Under the pieces are notes generated by a model. The model saw nothing but the letters and a program-made list of their open reading frames with translations, was not told where the DNA came from and searched no databases. Made by a program: the position numbers and the translations under genes. A DNA stretch of 64,000 nucleotides from Fimbriimonadaceae bacterium (GTDB lineage: Bacteria > Armatimonadota > Fimbriimonadia > Fimbriimonadales > Fimbriimonadaceae), in NCBI GenBank assembly GCA_023957775.1, contig JAMLGR010000007.1:121983-185982 (forward strand). The letters run 5' to 3'. This document shows positions 51,926 to 60,178 of the stretch, one piece after another (the first letter of the stretch is position 1; every line of letters starts with the position of its first letter).

Positions 51926-53509
51926 GTGGGAAGAATGGCTGGAAGAAAGCGAGCGAATCACAGTGTCGAGAAGCGATGGCTCGTTCGCGTCGTCAGGAGA
52001 GGCAAGATTTTGTTTCAGGCAGAGACCAACCGCGCGACCAAGATTGAGGAACTGAAGCAACGAGCGGTGCACGCATCTGGTGAGTTGCCCGAGGTGACTC
52101 CCACTTACTACGAGTATCGTGCGTGGCTGACAGAACTGATGGCGGACGGAACGGTGCGGGAGTCACGCCGCACCTTTTCACATCGGAACCTAAACAAGGC
52201 ACAAGCCGCTGCGGAACATGCCCAGGAGCAGCTACTCCGGGAGGCGATTCAAGCGGGTTTGGACCCGGAACGGTATCCCCTGGGCGACACCGTTAGGATG
52301 CAGTGGCGGGCCATCCAACGCTCTCTGTGGCAAGAGCGAACCGGCGGGCGCGCCCGCGAAGACCGCCTTTCCATTACTGGGGCGCCAACTCTTGAGTTCA
52401 TCATTGAGGAGAACCTGAATCGCAAGCGAAACAACAAGTCCATCGAGGGGTCGACGCTTGCGACCGACCGAAGTTTCTTTGAAAACTGGGTGAAGCGCAA
52501 GTTCCTCCGGTCAGAGGTCGCCGGAATGAGCGAGTTCCCCTATGCGCTCGCCGACGTACAGATTTCACGCCTGACCCAACCGATGATTCAAGAGTTTGTG
52601 GATGTACTGAGCCGGGTCGAGCACAAGCATGGCAAAGACGGTCTGAGCAGGTCGACCATCGAGAATATCTTGGCGGTTGTGGGGAGTGCCTGGCGGAGCC
52701 TGAGGAACCACCCCCGATACAAGGAGTTCTACAGCGCGGTCAACTTTCGCGACGACGTGATTCTTCCAAAGAAAGCACTTGTCCGGCCGAACTCGCGCTA
52801 CACCTTCGATGAAGTCGAGCAACTCATTGCAGCTTGCCACAACGAACTCGACTCAGCCGTGCTCGCGCTAAGCCTGCTGGGAATTCGCGCACCGAGCGAA
52901 GTGGCTGGAATCACCGTGGACGACTTCTTCGATTATCGCGAGTTCATCTTCCTTCGGGTGCACCAGCAAATCGATGTTGTGGACAAAGTCCGCGTTCTCA
53001 AGCCCTACACAAAGACGGGGAGCAAGGGTTCGGATGAAGGCGTCCGCCAGTTGCTCGTTCTTCCTCGACTATGGGAGATGATTCGTCCGTGTGCCGAGAC
53101 CGCTCGACGCCTCGGTTATCGATTCATCATCCATTCCGCTTCAGGCACCGGCGATGCATACGGGTCGGTGGACCCGCACGTCATCCAACGACGCTTTGCT
53201 GAGATTCGGCGCATCGCAGAGGTCTCAAGAAAGGGGGCCACGCTTTACGCGCTCCGCAAGACGGTTGCCAGCCACGCAAAGGAGGTTGGCGGAACGGACC
53301 TTGCGCAGATTATCGGAGGCTGGCGCGGCACGGGCGTCTTCAGTCGCCACTATGACGCGTCCGAGATGCTCGACTTCCAAGTCGAACATATGCCGAAGTT
53401 GAGATGGGCTCAAGTATCGTCGCCAACGGGTCGGGCAGAGTCGAAGGTTCCAAGGGTGATTGCGCGCGCCAAGAGCAAACTGGATGAGTTTCTTGGCGAG
53501 GAGTCTTGA
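51926..53509 (+). CDS. Tyrosine recombinase / phage-type integrase
   Basis: A 527-residue integrase. The catalytic domain shows Arg321 (LLGIRAPSEVAGI), a KTGSKG beta-hairpin, Arg444 in LYALRKTVASHAKEVG (the usual HxxR His is Tyr), GGWRGTGVFSRHYD with the His/Trp position, and nucleophile Tyr476. The N-terminal 290 residues contain a core-binding SAM-like domain (TLATDRSFFENWVKRKF, LTQPMIQEFVDVLSRV). Ribosome sites precede both the GTG at 51926 and the in-frame ATG at 51935; AGGTGGG five bases before the GTG is stronger. It lies next to the tRNA-derived att site and drives island integration. Confidence 0.9.
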   Translation: MGRMAGRKRANHSVEKRWLVRVVRRGKILFQAETNRATKIEELKQRAVHASGELPEVTPTYYEYRAWLTELMADGTVRESRRTFSHRNLNKAQAAAEHAQEQLLREAIQAGLDPERYPLGDTVRMQWRAIQRSLWQERTGGRAREDRLSITGAPTLEFIIEENLNRKRNNKSIEGSTLATDRSFFENWVKRKFLRSEVAGMSEFPYALADVQISRLTQPMIQEFVDVLSRVEHKHGKDGLSRSTIENILAVVGSAWRSLRNHPRYKEFYSAVNFRDDVILPKKALVRPNSRYTFDEVEQLIAACHNELDSAVLALSLLGIRAPSEVAGITVDDFFDYREFIFLRVHQQIDVVDKVRVLKPYTKTGSKGSDEGVRQLLVLPRLWEMIRPCAETARRLGYRFIIHSASGTGDAYGSVDPHVIQRRFAEIRRIAEVSRKGATLYALRKTVASHAKEVGGTDLAQIIGGWRGTGVFSRHYDASEMLDFQVEHMPKLRWAQVSSPTGRAESKVPRVIARAKSKLDEFLGEES

Positions 53510-53647
53510 TGCTATTGCGGTGCTACATCGACCCTTTGGAAGCCTGAGGGAGCGGCGGACAAGCGAGCGGGTAGCGAGGTGCTGGCTGAAACCGGAGCGG
53601 AAGCCGGGCGTACCGCGTCAGGGGGAGAGCACTTCAACGAGAATGTG

Positions 53648-54907
53648 CTACTTACCACGCACAGCTCTTTGAAGCCGTTGCAACCACGACGGCGAGCCGA
53701 GATATGCGCTTTCCACCTTCTTGCTCGACGAGTTCGCATAAACAAAATACCCATTGCCGAGATAGATACCCGTCAGAGTAAGCCTAGATGACTTACCATC
53801 ACCAAAGTACAGACGGTCGCCCTCTTCGAGTTCTTCAAGTCGACTGACTCTCTTGCCTACTCGCGCTTGGTCGGTTAGTGATTTTGGCAACGTAATGCCC
53901 CCGGCCGCATAGGACAGTACGGCCAGTTCGGGGACTCCAACTCCAAAACGCGCGTCCTTTCCTCCCGCCTTATACGGGACTCCGACAAGGGAACTCGCCA
54001 AAAGAGCGATACTGGCGGAAGTTGAGAGATAAGTCCCGCTATTCGCGGTGACCTCGTATGGCAACACCGCAACTTTAGAGCTTTGGATGTACCCATAAAG
54101 GCCGTTCTGCAAGAGGACGCGTTTCCAGTTGCCGGTGTCATGTGCTGCGAGGACCAGATACTCGTTCGCGGTGAGATGATAGAACTCTTTGGAGGTCGAG
54201 TCAGGTTTTTGATAAATCGAGGCGGCTTCAAGGGCTTGGCCGAGGGTTCCGAGGACAGCAGTTCCAGTGGTGGGGTCGACGCCCGCCCGGTAGGCCTTGG
54301 AGGGCACCATGTTGAGAGCCTTGCGTACATCCCAAGAAGAAATGGCAAAGTAAAGAGATTGAGCGTTCTCCAGAAGTGAACGTGCGACGCCTACTACCTT
54401 TCCAGCTTCATTAAGTACTGGACTGCCCGAGGAACCCTCATTAATGGGTGCTGTGATTTGCAGTAATGCGCTGTTGGGCTGTTTGCGCAAACCGCTGACG
54501 ATTCCATCGGTTATGGTCCATGTCAAGAAACCGAGAGCGTTTCCGATGACATAGATGCGAGTACCGGGGCTGGGTGCGTTGCCTGCTAGTAGCTCAAGGA
54601 AATTAGGGAGTTTCCACGGCAACCTGAGGATAGCAATATCCGACTTTTCGTCGAAGAATGCAAGTTCGACACTAGCCGGACCCGTTGCATCCACAGAAAT
54701 CTGCGTGCCGTCTTCGACGACATGATAGCAGGTCACAATGAGGTTCCCAGGAGACACAACAAAGCCAGTTCCAACGGACTCCTTCGTTCTGACCGTGACT
54801 ACGGAGCTTTTTGCCCTGTCGTACACTCTGGTGGCCTGCGAGTGGCCCTCGCCAACGAGCGACACGATGAGGAAAACGCAGGCTGTGACTCGTTGAGTCC
54901 TATTCAC
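53648..54907 (-). CDS. Secreted trypsin-like serine protease with SH3 and inactive NlpC/P60 domain
   Basis: About 419 residues. A signal (VTACVFLIVSLVGEGHSQ) is followed by a DegP/S1-type protease: His62 in VTCYHVVEDG, Asp90 in EKSDIAIL and Ser160 in NEGSSGSPVLN. Residues about 245-320 form an SH3-like domain (ASIYQKPDSTSKEFYHLTANEYLVLAA). The C-terminus follows the NlpC/P60 pattern (LVGVPYKAGGKDAR, SYAAGGITLPKSLTDQARVGKRV, LEEGDRLYFGD, LTGIYLGNGYFVYANSS). However, the DCSGF Cys is replaced (GVGVPEL) and the HVGIYLG His is Thr, so that domain cannot be catalytic. The GTG at 54907 is preferred for the signal and a TACACT box seven bases upstream. Confidence 0.8.
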   Translation of the reverse strand: MNRTQRVTACVFLIVSLVGEGHSQATRVYDRAKSSVVTVRTKESVGTGFVVSPGNLIVTCYHVVEDGTQISVDATGPASVELAFFDEKSDIAILRLPWKLPNFLELLAGNAPSPGTRIYVIGNALGFLTWTITDGIVSGLRKQPNSALLQITAPINEGSSGSPVLNEAGKVVGVARSLLENAQSLYFAISSWDVRKALNMVPSKAYRAGVDPTTGTAVLGTLGQALEAASIYQKPDSTSKEFYHLTANEYLVLAAHDTGNWKRVLLQNGLYGYIQSSKVAVLPYEVTANSGTYLSTSASIALLASSLVGVPYKAGGKDARFGVGVPELAVLSYAAGGITLPKSLTDQARVGKRVSRLEELEEGDRLYFGDGKSSRLTLTGIYLGNGYFVYANSSSKKVESAYLGSPSWLQRLQRAVRGK

Positions 54908-54914
54908 TGTCAGA

Positions 54915-54920
54915 AGTGTA
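54915..54920 (-). promoter_or_regulatory. TAnnnT box upstream of the protease gene
   Basis: On the minus strand TACACT, seven bases, then GTG at 54907. There is no Shine-Dalgarno. The interval 54921-55205 holds no other feature I can support. Confidence 0.35.
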
Positions 54921-55205
54921 ACACGGAATGCCAGGGCTCTCAATCGCGGACGATGTGAATGAACCCTGGCTACACGAACATGGAGGGGTGCCAGAAGCAA
55001 TCCAATGCCAGTAGTGCGGGCCTAGGCAGAGGCTGTGGAGCCGGACCACCTTGTTGCGTCAGATGCTCCCTATAGCGGGCGATGGCCAGTATGCTCTCGC
55101 GTACGGGTAGGTGTCCGTCGCGAGGCTGCTGCTTTGAGCGGTAGGCGGGCCGAGTGTCCGTCCGGGCGACCCCGGTGGACGGGGCTTGGGGCGAAGGTAG
55201 TGGAC

Positions 55206-55766
55206 GTGAATAGACGACAAGTTGTGGTTCCAGTTGAGTTCGCAAGCGCGCTGCATGGAGTTACCAGGCAGGAACTGGATTGTCTCGTCGATACAATCCG
55301 AAGGCGCCTTGAACGAGGGTCATCGGTATTGGTTGCCGCCCGACAGGCCGCCGGTGAGGACTGGCCCCTCTCGTTCGCTCTCTGGATAGCGGAGCGGATT
55401 GTAGAGGAAGGCGACGCTGAGTTTCACATCTCCAACGAGAACGACGAGAATCCGGGCACAAAACGGGTGGACATTGACGGCGACATCTCTGATTTCGTCT
55501 ATGGCACGTTTGAACGACTCTGGCACGCCGCCCCGGTTTGGGTGGCCTATGTCGGGCTCGCGCTCATGCTCGGTTTTGCGTTGTCATGGTATGGAATCGA
55601 GGCGGCCATCCAGGCCTACATGCGGGCCAACGGTCTCACGGTGATGAGGGTTCGCATCCTGTTGAAACTACTAGCCTGGGCGGTCTTGGGCTTGAGCGGG
55701 GCGTTTATCCTATGCCTGCCGGTGAGGATTCTGCTGGACGCAGCGGCCCGGCGAAGGAAACGGTGA
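55206..55766 (+). CDS. Membrane protein with two C-terminal helices, unknown function
   Basis: About 186 residues. The soluble N-terminal part (VTRQELDCLVDTIRRRLERGSSVLVAARQAAGEDWPLSFALWIAERIVEEGDAEF) is helical. Two membrane helices follow (VWVAYVGLALMLGFALSWYGIEAAI and LLKLLAWAVLGLSGAFILCLPV), with a basic C-terminus. AAGG eight bases before the GTG at 55206 supports this start; the longer upstream frame is low-complexity. No family recognised. The 376 bp after it (55767-56142) show no convincing gene. Confidence 0.55.
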   Translation: MNRRQVVVPVEFASALHGVTRQELDCLVDTIRRRLERGSSVLVAARQAAGEDWPLSFALWIAERIVEEGDAEFHISNENDENPGTKRVDIDGDISDFVYGTFERLWHAAPVWVAYVGLALMLGFALSWYGIEAAIQAYMRANGLTVMRVRILLKLLAWAVLGLSGAFILCLPVRILLDAAARRRKR

Positions 55767-56142
55767 TAGGGGGCCGCTTGAAGTGCAACGTCAGGGTTTG
55801 AAGGACGTTCGCCGAGCGAGCAAGAACGCGACCATACCAAGCAAGAGGACGAGGGTGCGCCAATCGACGGGCGTCCATTGTTCCCTGCGCATCTTTGCCG
55901 AAGAGGTGCACGAGAGCGGCCCGGCTCGCGATGCAGTCCAAGTCGTGAGTGGACTATTATCTCGATGTGAACGGGTTGCTGGCTATGTACTCTTCCGATG
56001 AAATGTCTCCAGGACTAGCCTTGGGCACCCAGGTGGTGGCCGACGGGCACGTGGGCCAGCATCGTGTTCGTGGTCGATGCCCAAGGGTCCCGCCAACCAG
56101 GGTTGGACATCAAGTCATTGCCGGTCCGGAGTGGCCCCGAAG

Positions 56143-57078
56143 ATGAACCTTTTCCTGAAGGATGCGGAGAAAGGACTTGTACTATGCAAGCACGTCCCGT
56201 TCGCCAAAGAAGAGGACCTGGAGCTCCTTGTCTTCGAGAACAGCGAGGTGCTAGGAGATGTTTTCCCACTCTGGCGGCAGGTCAGGGGCGGGGCCAAGCC
56301 AGGCATCCCGGACATCATCGGCATCGACCGCGAGGGCGCAGTCTGCATTGTTGAGATTAAGAACGTTCCGGTGGACGAGGGCATCTTGCCGCAAGTGCTC
56401 GCATATGCAATATGGGCGGAAGAGAACCCAGATTCAATCGCCAAGATGTGGCTTGAGAAGAAGGACCGTCCAGAGGACCTGAGCCCAAACTTCGACAACT
56501 ATGCCGTGCGAATTATCGTCGTCGCCCCCAGCATCCTTCCTGGAACCGTCTACCACATGCGCAAAGTGACGTTTCCGGTCGACCTCCTTGAAGTCAATCG
56601 CTACCAGCTAGACAAGCAAATGATTGTGGCGGTCCATAAGCTGGAGGCTCCGGCACCAGCGAAGAACAAGACAACCACTGCAGCGGGCAGCTACGACCGC
56701 GCCTGGTACGAGGCGGCAGCGTACGACGCAAAAGCTATCGACGAGTACTTCCGAGCGGTGAAGGATGGGATGGAGGTCGTCAAGGAATACGGATGGCCAA
56801 TCGAGGTCAAGCTAAACAAGAACTACGCATCATTCAAAGTTGGCGGGTCCATTGCATTTGGAATCGACTGGGCCAACAGCAAGGACCATGCCCTGTTCTT
56901 CAAGCTGGCACCTGATGTCTGCGAGTCGCTTGCACCGAAGAATGCTGGCAAGTATCGGTACGATGCTGGATGGAAACAGGGTTCGTTCAGACTGGAGGCA
57001 GGAAAGGCAACCATAAAGGAGTTTGAAACTCTGATGGAGGCCAGCGTCAAGCGATTGGTGGGCGACGTGCCCGGCTGA
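56143..57078 (+). CDS. NucS/DUF91-like PD-(D/E)XK nuclease-family protein
   Basis: A 311-residue protein. The nuclease core is visible as DLELLVFENSEVLG (Glu), GIPDIIGIDREGAVCIVEIKN (Asp, then Glu-x-Lys), and ILPQVLAYAIW (Gln of motif QxxxY). It resembles endonuclease NucS/DUF91-like proteins of defence and repair. The C-terminal 130 residues contain a DUF5655-like compact domain (YGWPIEVKLNKNYASFKVGGSIAFGIDW, PDVCESLAPK). The ATG at 56143 is chosen because homology-like sequence starts there. It is a solitary gene on the island; a cleavage target is unknown. Confidence 0.75.
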   Translation: MNLFLKDAEKGLVLCKHVPFAKEEDLELLVFENSEVLGDVFPLWRQVRGGAKPGIPDIIGIDREGAVCIVEIKNVPVDEGILPQVLAYAIWAEENPDSIAKMWLEKKDRPEDLSPNFDNYAVRIIVVAPSILPGTVYHMRKVTFPVDLLEVNRYQLDKQMIVAVHKLEAPAPAKNKTTTAAGSYDRAWYEAAAYDAKAIDEYFRAVKDGMEVVKEYGWPIEVKLNKNYASFKVGGSIAFGIDWANSKDHALFFKLAPDVCESLAPKNAGKYRYDAGWKQGSFRLEAGKATIKEFETLMEASVKRLVGDVPG

Positions 57079-57214
57079 CGTCACGGGTTCTACGCCCCAC
57101 GCCTGTGGTCGTATCGCTGCGCCAGCGCCGCGTTTGTAGAAGGAACGAGTCTAGAAGCGACGAACTGTGCGACGGGGACGATTGTAGTTTCGCCAACTGC
57201 TTCAAAGGCATACC

Positions 57215-57829
57215 GTGGACAAGAAGAGGCTAAGGGTGTTTTGGACGCTGGTCGTGATGGCAACCCTGCCATTTGCATGGTTTGTCTGGCCAACCCCGTT
57301 CACATACTTGCGCGTCGGGACTGAGCTTCACAGGGTCAATCGCTTGACGGGTGTGCGCGAACGGGCCACCGACTACGGATGGGACAACGACCTAAGGCAA
57401 GCTGAGAGGAGCCAGAGAGAGCAAATCGCGACGGCACGAGCGACGGCAGATGATGAGGCCAGCCGCAAGGCTATTGCCGAGTCCTTAGCTGCTGCAAGAG
57501 ACCTGCCCGTACAACACTCTCTCGGCAAGGGCACGTCGTTCAGTGTGCAGACAACTTGGGTCAGCGGGCAGATGCACGTGACCTTCTTCGTCGAACCAGC
57601 CCCCGGAGGGCAATCGTGGTCGCCCTCACCGGTGGACCGCATCATCGTGGACTTGGTCTCTAAAGACGGCGAAGAGACCGCTAGCATAACAGTGATGGGC
57701 TCTCATCTGACCCCCTTGCCGAGCGAGTCAGCGGGCACTTTGCGTTATCGTGGAACGCAAGCAGTCGGTATTTCGCAGCGCGACTATCTCGAAATACAAT
57801 CTGTGACGGTTTCGGTCCAACCCCTATGA
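57215..57829 (+). CDS. Single-pass membrane protein of unknown function
   Basis: A 204-residue protein with an N-terminal membrane anchor (VFWTLVVMATLPFAWFVWP), a charged helical stretch (AERSQREQIATARATADDEASRKAI) and a beta-rich C-terminal half (FSVQTTWVSGQMHVTFFVEPAPGG, YLEIQSVTVSVQPL). GTG start. No family recognised; it follows the nuclease gene by 136 bp. Confidence 0.55.
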   Translation: MDKKRLRVFWTLVVMATLPFAWFVWPTPFTYLRVGTELHRVNRLTGVRERATDYGWDNDLRQAERSQREQIATARATADDEASRKAIAESLAAARDLPVQHSLGKGTSFSVQTTWVSGQMHVTFFVEPAPGGQSWSPSPVDRIIVDLVSKDGEETASITVMGSHLTPLPSESAGTLRYRGTQAVGISQRDYLEIQSVTVSVQPL

Positions 57830-57948
57830 GTCGAGGGGAGCATTGACTCGCTTTGAGGCGCGTGTCTCAATGCGCGTTCATCAAAACCTACTGCCGGTGC
57901 GTAAAGAGGCAATCACCTCCAGCCCTAGCCACAATCCCGACATTGCGA

Positions 57949-57954
57949 TATCAT
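57949..57954 (+). promoter_or_regulatory. TAnnnT box before the small ORF / DUF429 pair
   Basis: TATCAT, six bases, then GTG at 57961. It is the same geometry as at kdpD, the SGNH gene, GNAT and the esterase, here inside the island. Confidence 0.4.
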
Positions 57955-57960
57955 TTGAAG

Positions 57961-58200
57961 GTGAACAGGTTGCGCGCACAATATCTGTTTCCGGACCCGT
58001 CGGATGAAGGGCCGCAGGCCGTCCTACTGCTTGTCGAGCCGAACGGCGACGAGCATCGAGTTCGGTTCCTCTGCCGAAATGACGGACCGGCCGAAATTGG
58101 CGAGTTCGGACAAACACTCGTACTGCCGTATCTTTGCGAGCGATACGGAACCCAAATGGTGTGGTCTCTTTGCAGGCAGGCCACGCTCACTGGGACCTGA
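57961..58200 (+). CDS. Small protein coupled to the DUF429 gene
   Basis: A 79-residue acidic protein (PQAVLLLVEPNGDEHRVRFLCRNDG, FGQTLVLPYLCERYGTQMVWSL) with no recognised family. Its TGA overlaps the ATG of the DUF429 gene (TGATG at 58198-58202). The GTG at 57961 is chosen for the TAnnnT box; the frame stays open upstream to 57853 with poor coding character. Confidence 0.5.
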   Translation: MNRLRAQYLFPDPSDEGPQAVLLLVEPNGDEHRVRFLCRNDGPAEIGEFGQTLVLPYLCERYGTQMVWSLCRQATLTGT

Positions 58201-59003
58201 TGCGAGCCGTCCTCGGAATCGATGCCGCCTGGACCGAGACGCAACCGAGTGGCGTCGCTCTCGTGGCCGAGACGAACGACGGTTGGCATCTCGTTGCTGT
58301 TGAGTCGTCGTACCAGCGTTTTCACGCGCTCGCGAGTGGTGCGGTCCAAGAACTTCGTCCCTCGGGCTCGCTCCCGTCGGCGTCCACGCTTCTTGAGACC
58401 TCGCAAGTCCTTTGCGGGCGACCGGTTGCGTTGGTAGCCATCGACATGCCGCTTTCCCTCCAGCCGATAACATGCCGCCGTGAATCGGACAATGCCGTTT
58501 CCCGAGCATATGGCGGTCGGAAGTGCAGTACCCACACTCCCAGCAGTCTGCGCCCCGGCCGCATGAGCGACGCACTGAGGGGAGGATTCCACCTTGAGGG
58601 ATATCCCCTCCAAACGAGTTCCATCCAATCACCAGGCCTCATCGAGGTCTACCCTCACCCTGCCCTCCTTGAGCTTGCGCTGGCGCCCGAACGTGTTCCG
58701 TACAAGTCCGCGAAGGTTAGGAAGTATTGGCCAGCACTAACCCCACCTGAGCGAAAGGCCCGGCTCATAGTGGAATGGACAAACATCATTGGCCACCTCG
58801 ATGCTCAGATTGCGGGCGTCGCTACTGCGTTCGGTGACTTGGACCCATCTGTTTCAGGCATTGAACTCAAAACCGTAGAGGACGCAATCGACGCGGTCGT
58901 CTGTGCGTGGGTCGCGATATGCGCGCTCGATGGACGAGCAACCGCGTTCGGCGACGATGTTTCGGCGATTTGGGTTCCTCATCCCACCAAGTTGCCGACC
59001 TAG
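58200..59003 (+). CDS. DUF429 (predicted RNase H-like nuclease) protein
   Basis: A 267-residue protein. It opens with VLGIDAAWTETQPSGVALV, an RNase H-fold first strand with the catalytic Asp, and has ALVAIDMPLSL (second Asp), a CRRESDNAVSRAYGG segment, LIEVYPHPALLELA and TVEDAIDAVVCAWVAI (third acidic patch). This is the DUF429 pattern; the proteins are found near mobile and defence genes but are not characterised in detail. It is coupled to the 79-residue ORF upstream. Confidence 0.8.
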   Translation: MRAVLGIDAAWTETQPSGVALVAETNDGWHLVAVESSYQRFHALASGAVQELRPSGSLPSASTLLETSQVLCGRPVALVAIDMPLSLQPITCRRESDNAVSRAYGGRKCSTHTPSSLRPGRMSDALRGGFHLEGYPLQTSSIQSPGLIEVYPHPALLELALAPERVPYKSAKVRKYWPALTPPERKARLIVEWTNIIGHLDAQIAGVATAFGDLDPSVSGIELKTVEDAIDAVVCAWVAICALDGRATAFGDDVSAIWVPHPTKLPT

Positions 59004-59045
59004 CCGGGATTCGCTTGCCTCCAGCCTGCGAGCCCATACTTTCGC

Positions 59046-60125
59046 ATGAAACCCCTACCCGAACTGACGCGCGAGGAGTTGTACGACCTCGTCTGGTCGG
59101 AGGCGCTGGTCACCCTGGCACCACGATTTGGCATTTCTAGCGTGGCGCTCAAGAAGCGATGCACGAAGTTGGGAGTCCCAACGCCTCCGAGAGGCTACTG
59201 GGCGAAGGTGAGTGCAGGTCGGTCACCGCGACGTCGGAAGTTGCCAAACTCGCCACCAATCAAGCCCAAGAAGAGCCGCGATGAGAGCGCGCAAAACTAC
59301 TTCGAGGGCACCCTCGCAGACTACACGGTCGCTCGGCCACACAAGTTCACCAGCGCGACCAAACGACAGCTCGCCAGGGACCGGCCCGATTACAAAGGGC
59401 AAATCGCATCCCATGGACTCGCTGCGCGAATCCGGGTCTCACCCGAGTCAGCATCTCGCGCCCTATGGGTCCTGGACGGGCTACTGAAAGCCCTGGATAG
59501 CGCGGGCGTGGCTCTCGCGCTTCGTGACGGATACGAAGGCGGGCTGTTCGCCAGACTTGGTGCTGATGAAGCGCACATCTGCATGCGCGAGAGAGTCTTT
59601 CGGGTTCCCAGGACAGACCCGGACCCCGAACCTCGTACCAGCTACTATGGCGAGCGGACCAGTTTTGACCACAAACCGACGGGGATTCTGCGCGTCCTAG
59701 TCAAGTTCGAGTTGCTCGCTGATGGCGAGTGGGTTGACAAACGCAGCCTGCCACTTGACACTCAGGTTGAAAAGGTTGCCGAGGGCATCAAGGCAAGCCT
59801 CATCAGGAATGCCGAGATGAGGACACGGCGCAATGAGGAGGCGCGCCTAACAGAGATTCGCCGTCAGGACGAGTGGAAGAAGCGGCAAGAACGAGAGGCG
59901 GAGGAGAAGCGATGGCGCAACCTTGAACAACTTGCTGGCCAGTCGCGGCTGTCAACCGAGGTCGCGCTCCTTGCCGACCGAGTCGCGCTCGCTGCGAAAG
60001 GGCATGCGCTTGACCAGGAGGCGCTCAGTCGAGTGGAAGTGTGGCTCGCCTGGGCGCGGAAACACGCCGAGCGACTTGACCCGGTGGAAGGTGTTTTGCA
60101 TTCCATGCGGACTAACCGAGATTAG
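59046..60125 (+). CDS. HTH-containing island protein with coiled-coil tail
   Basis: A 359-residue protein. Residues 5-60 are an HTH of a type found in mobile elements (LTREELYDLVWSEALVTLAPRFGISSVALKKRCTKLGVPTPPRGYWAKVSAG). They are followed by a basic linker, an alpha/beta middle region (PESASRALWVLDGLLKALDSAGV), and a long charged coiled coil (EARLTEIRRQDEWKKRQEREAEEKRWR). It probably binds DNA; its partners are unknown. It precedes the helicase operon by 53 bp and may be its first gene. Confidence 0.65.
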   Translation: MKPLPELTREELYDLVWSEALVTLAPRFGISSVALKKRCTKLGVPTPPRGYWAKVSAGRSPRRRKLPNSPPIKPKKSRDESAQNYFEGTLADYTVARPHKFTSATKRQLARDRPDYKGQIASHGLAARIRVSPESASRALWVLDGLLKALDSAGVALALRDGYEGGLFARLGADEAHICMRERVFRVPRTDPDPEPRTSYYGERTSFDHKPTGILRVLVKFELLADGEWVDKRSLPLDTQVEKVAEGIKASLIRNAEMRTRRNEEARLTEIRRQDEWKKRQEREAEEKRWRNLEQLAGQSRLSTEVALLADRVALAAKGHALDQEALSRVEVWLAWARKHAERLDPVEGVLHSMRTNRD

Positions 60126-60178
60126 GTGTCAAATGCCCCTTCATGCCATGACTATTGGCGGTAACGTTACTGCTGAAC

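Noticed and set aside
55705..55941. 78-codon minus-strand frame after the two-helix membrane protein
   Set aside because: Overlaps a better supported gene and lacks a ribosome site and any motif.
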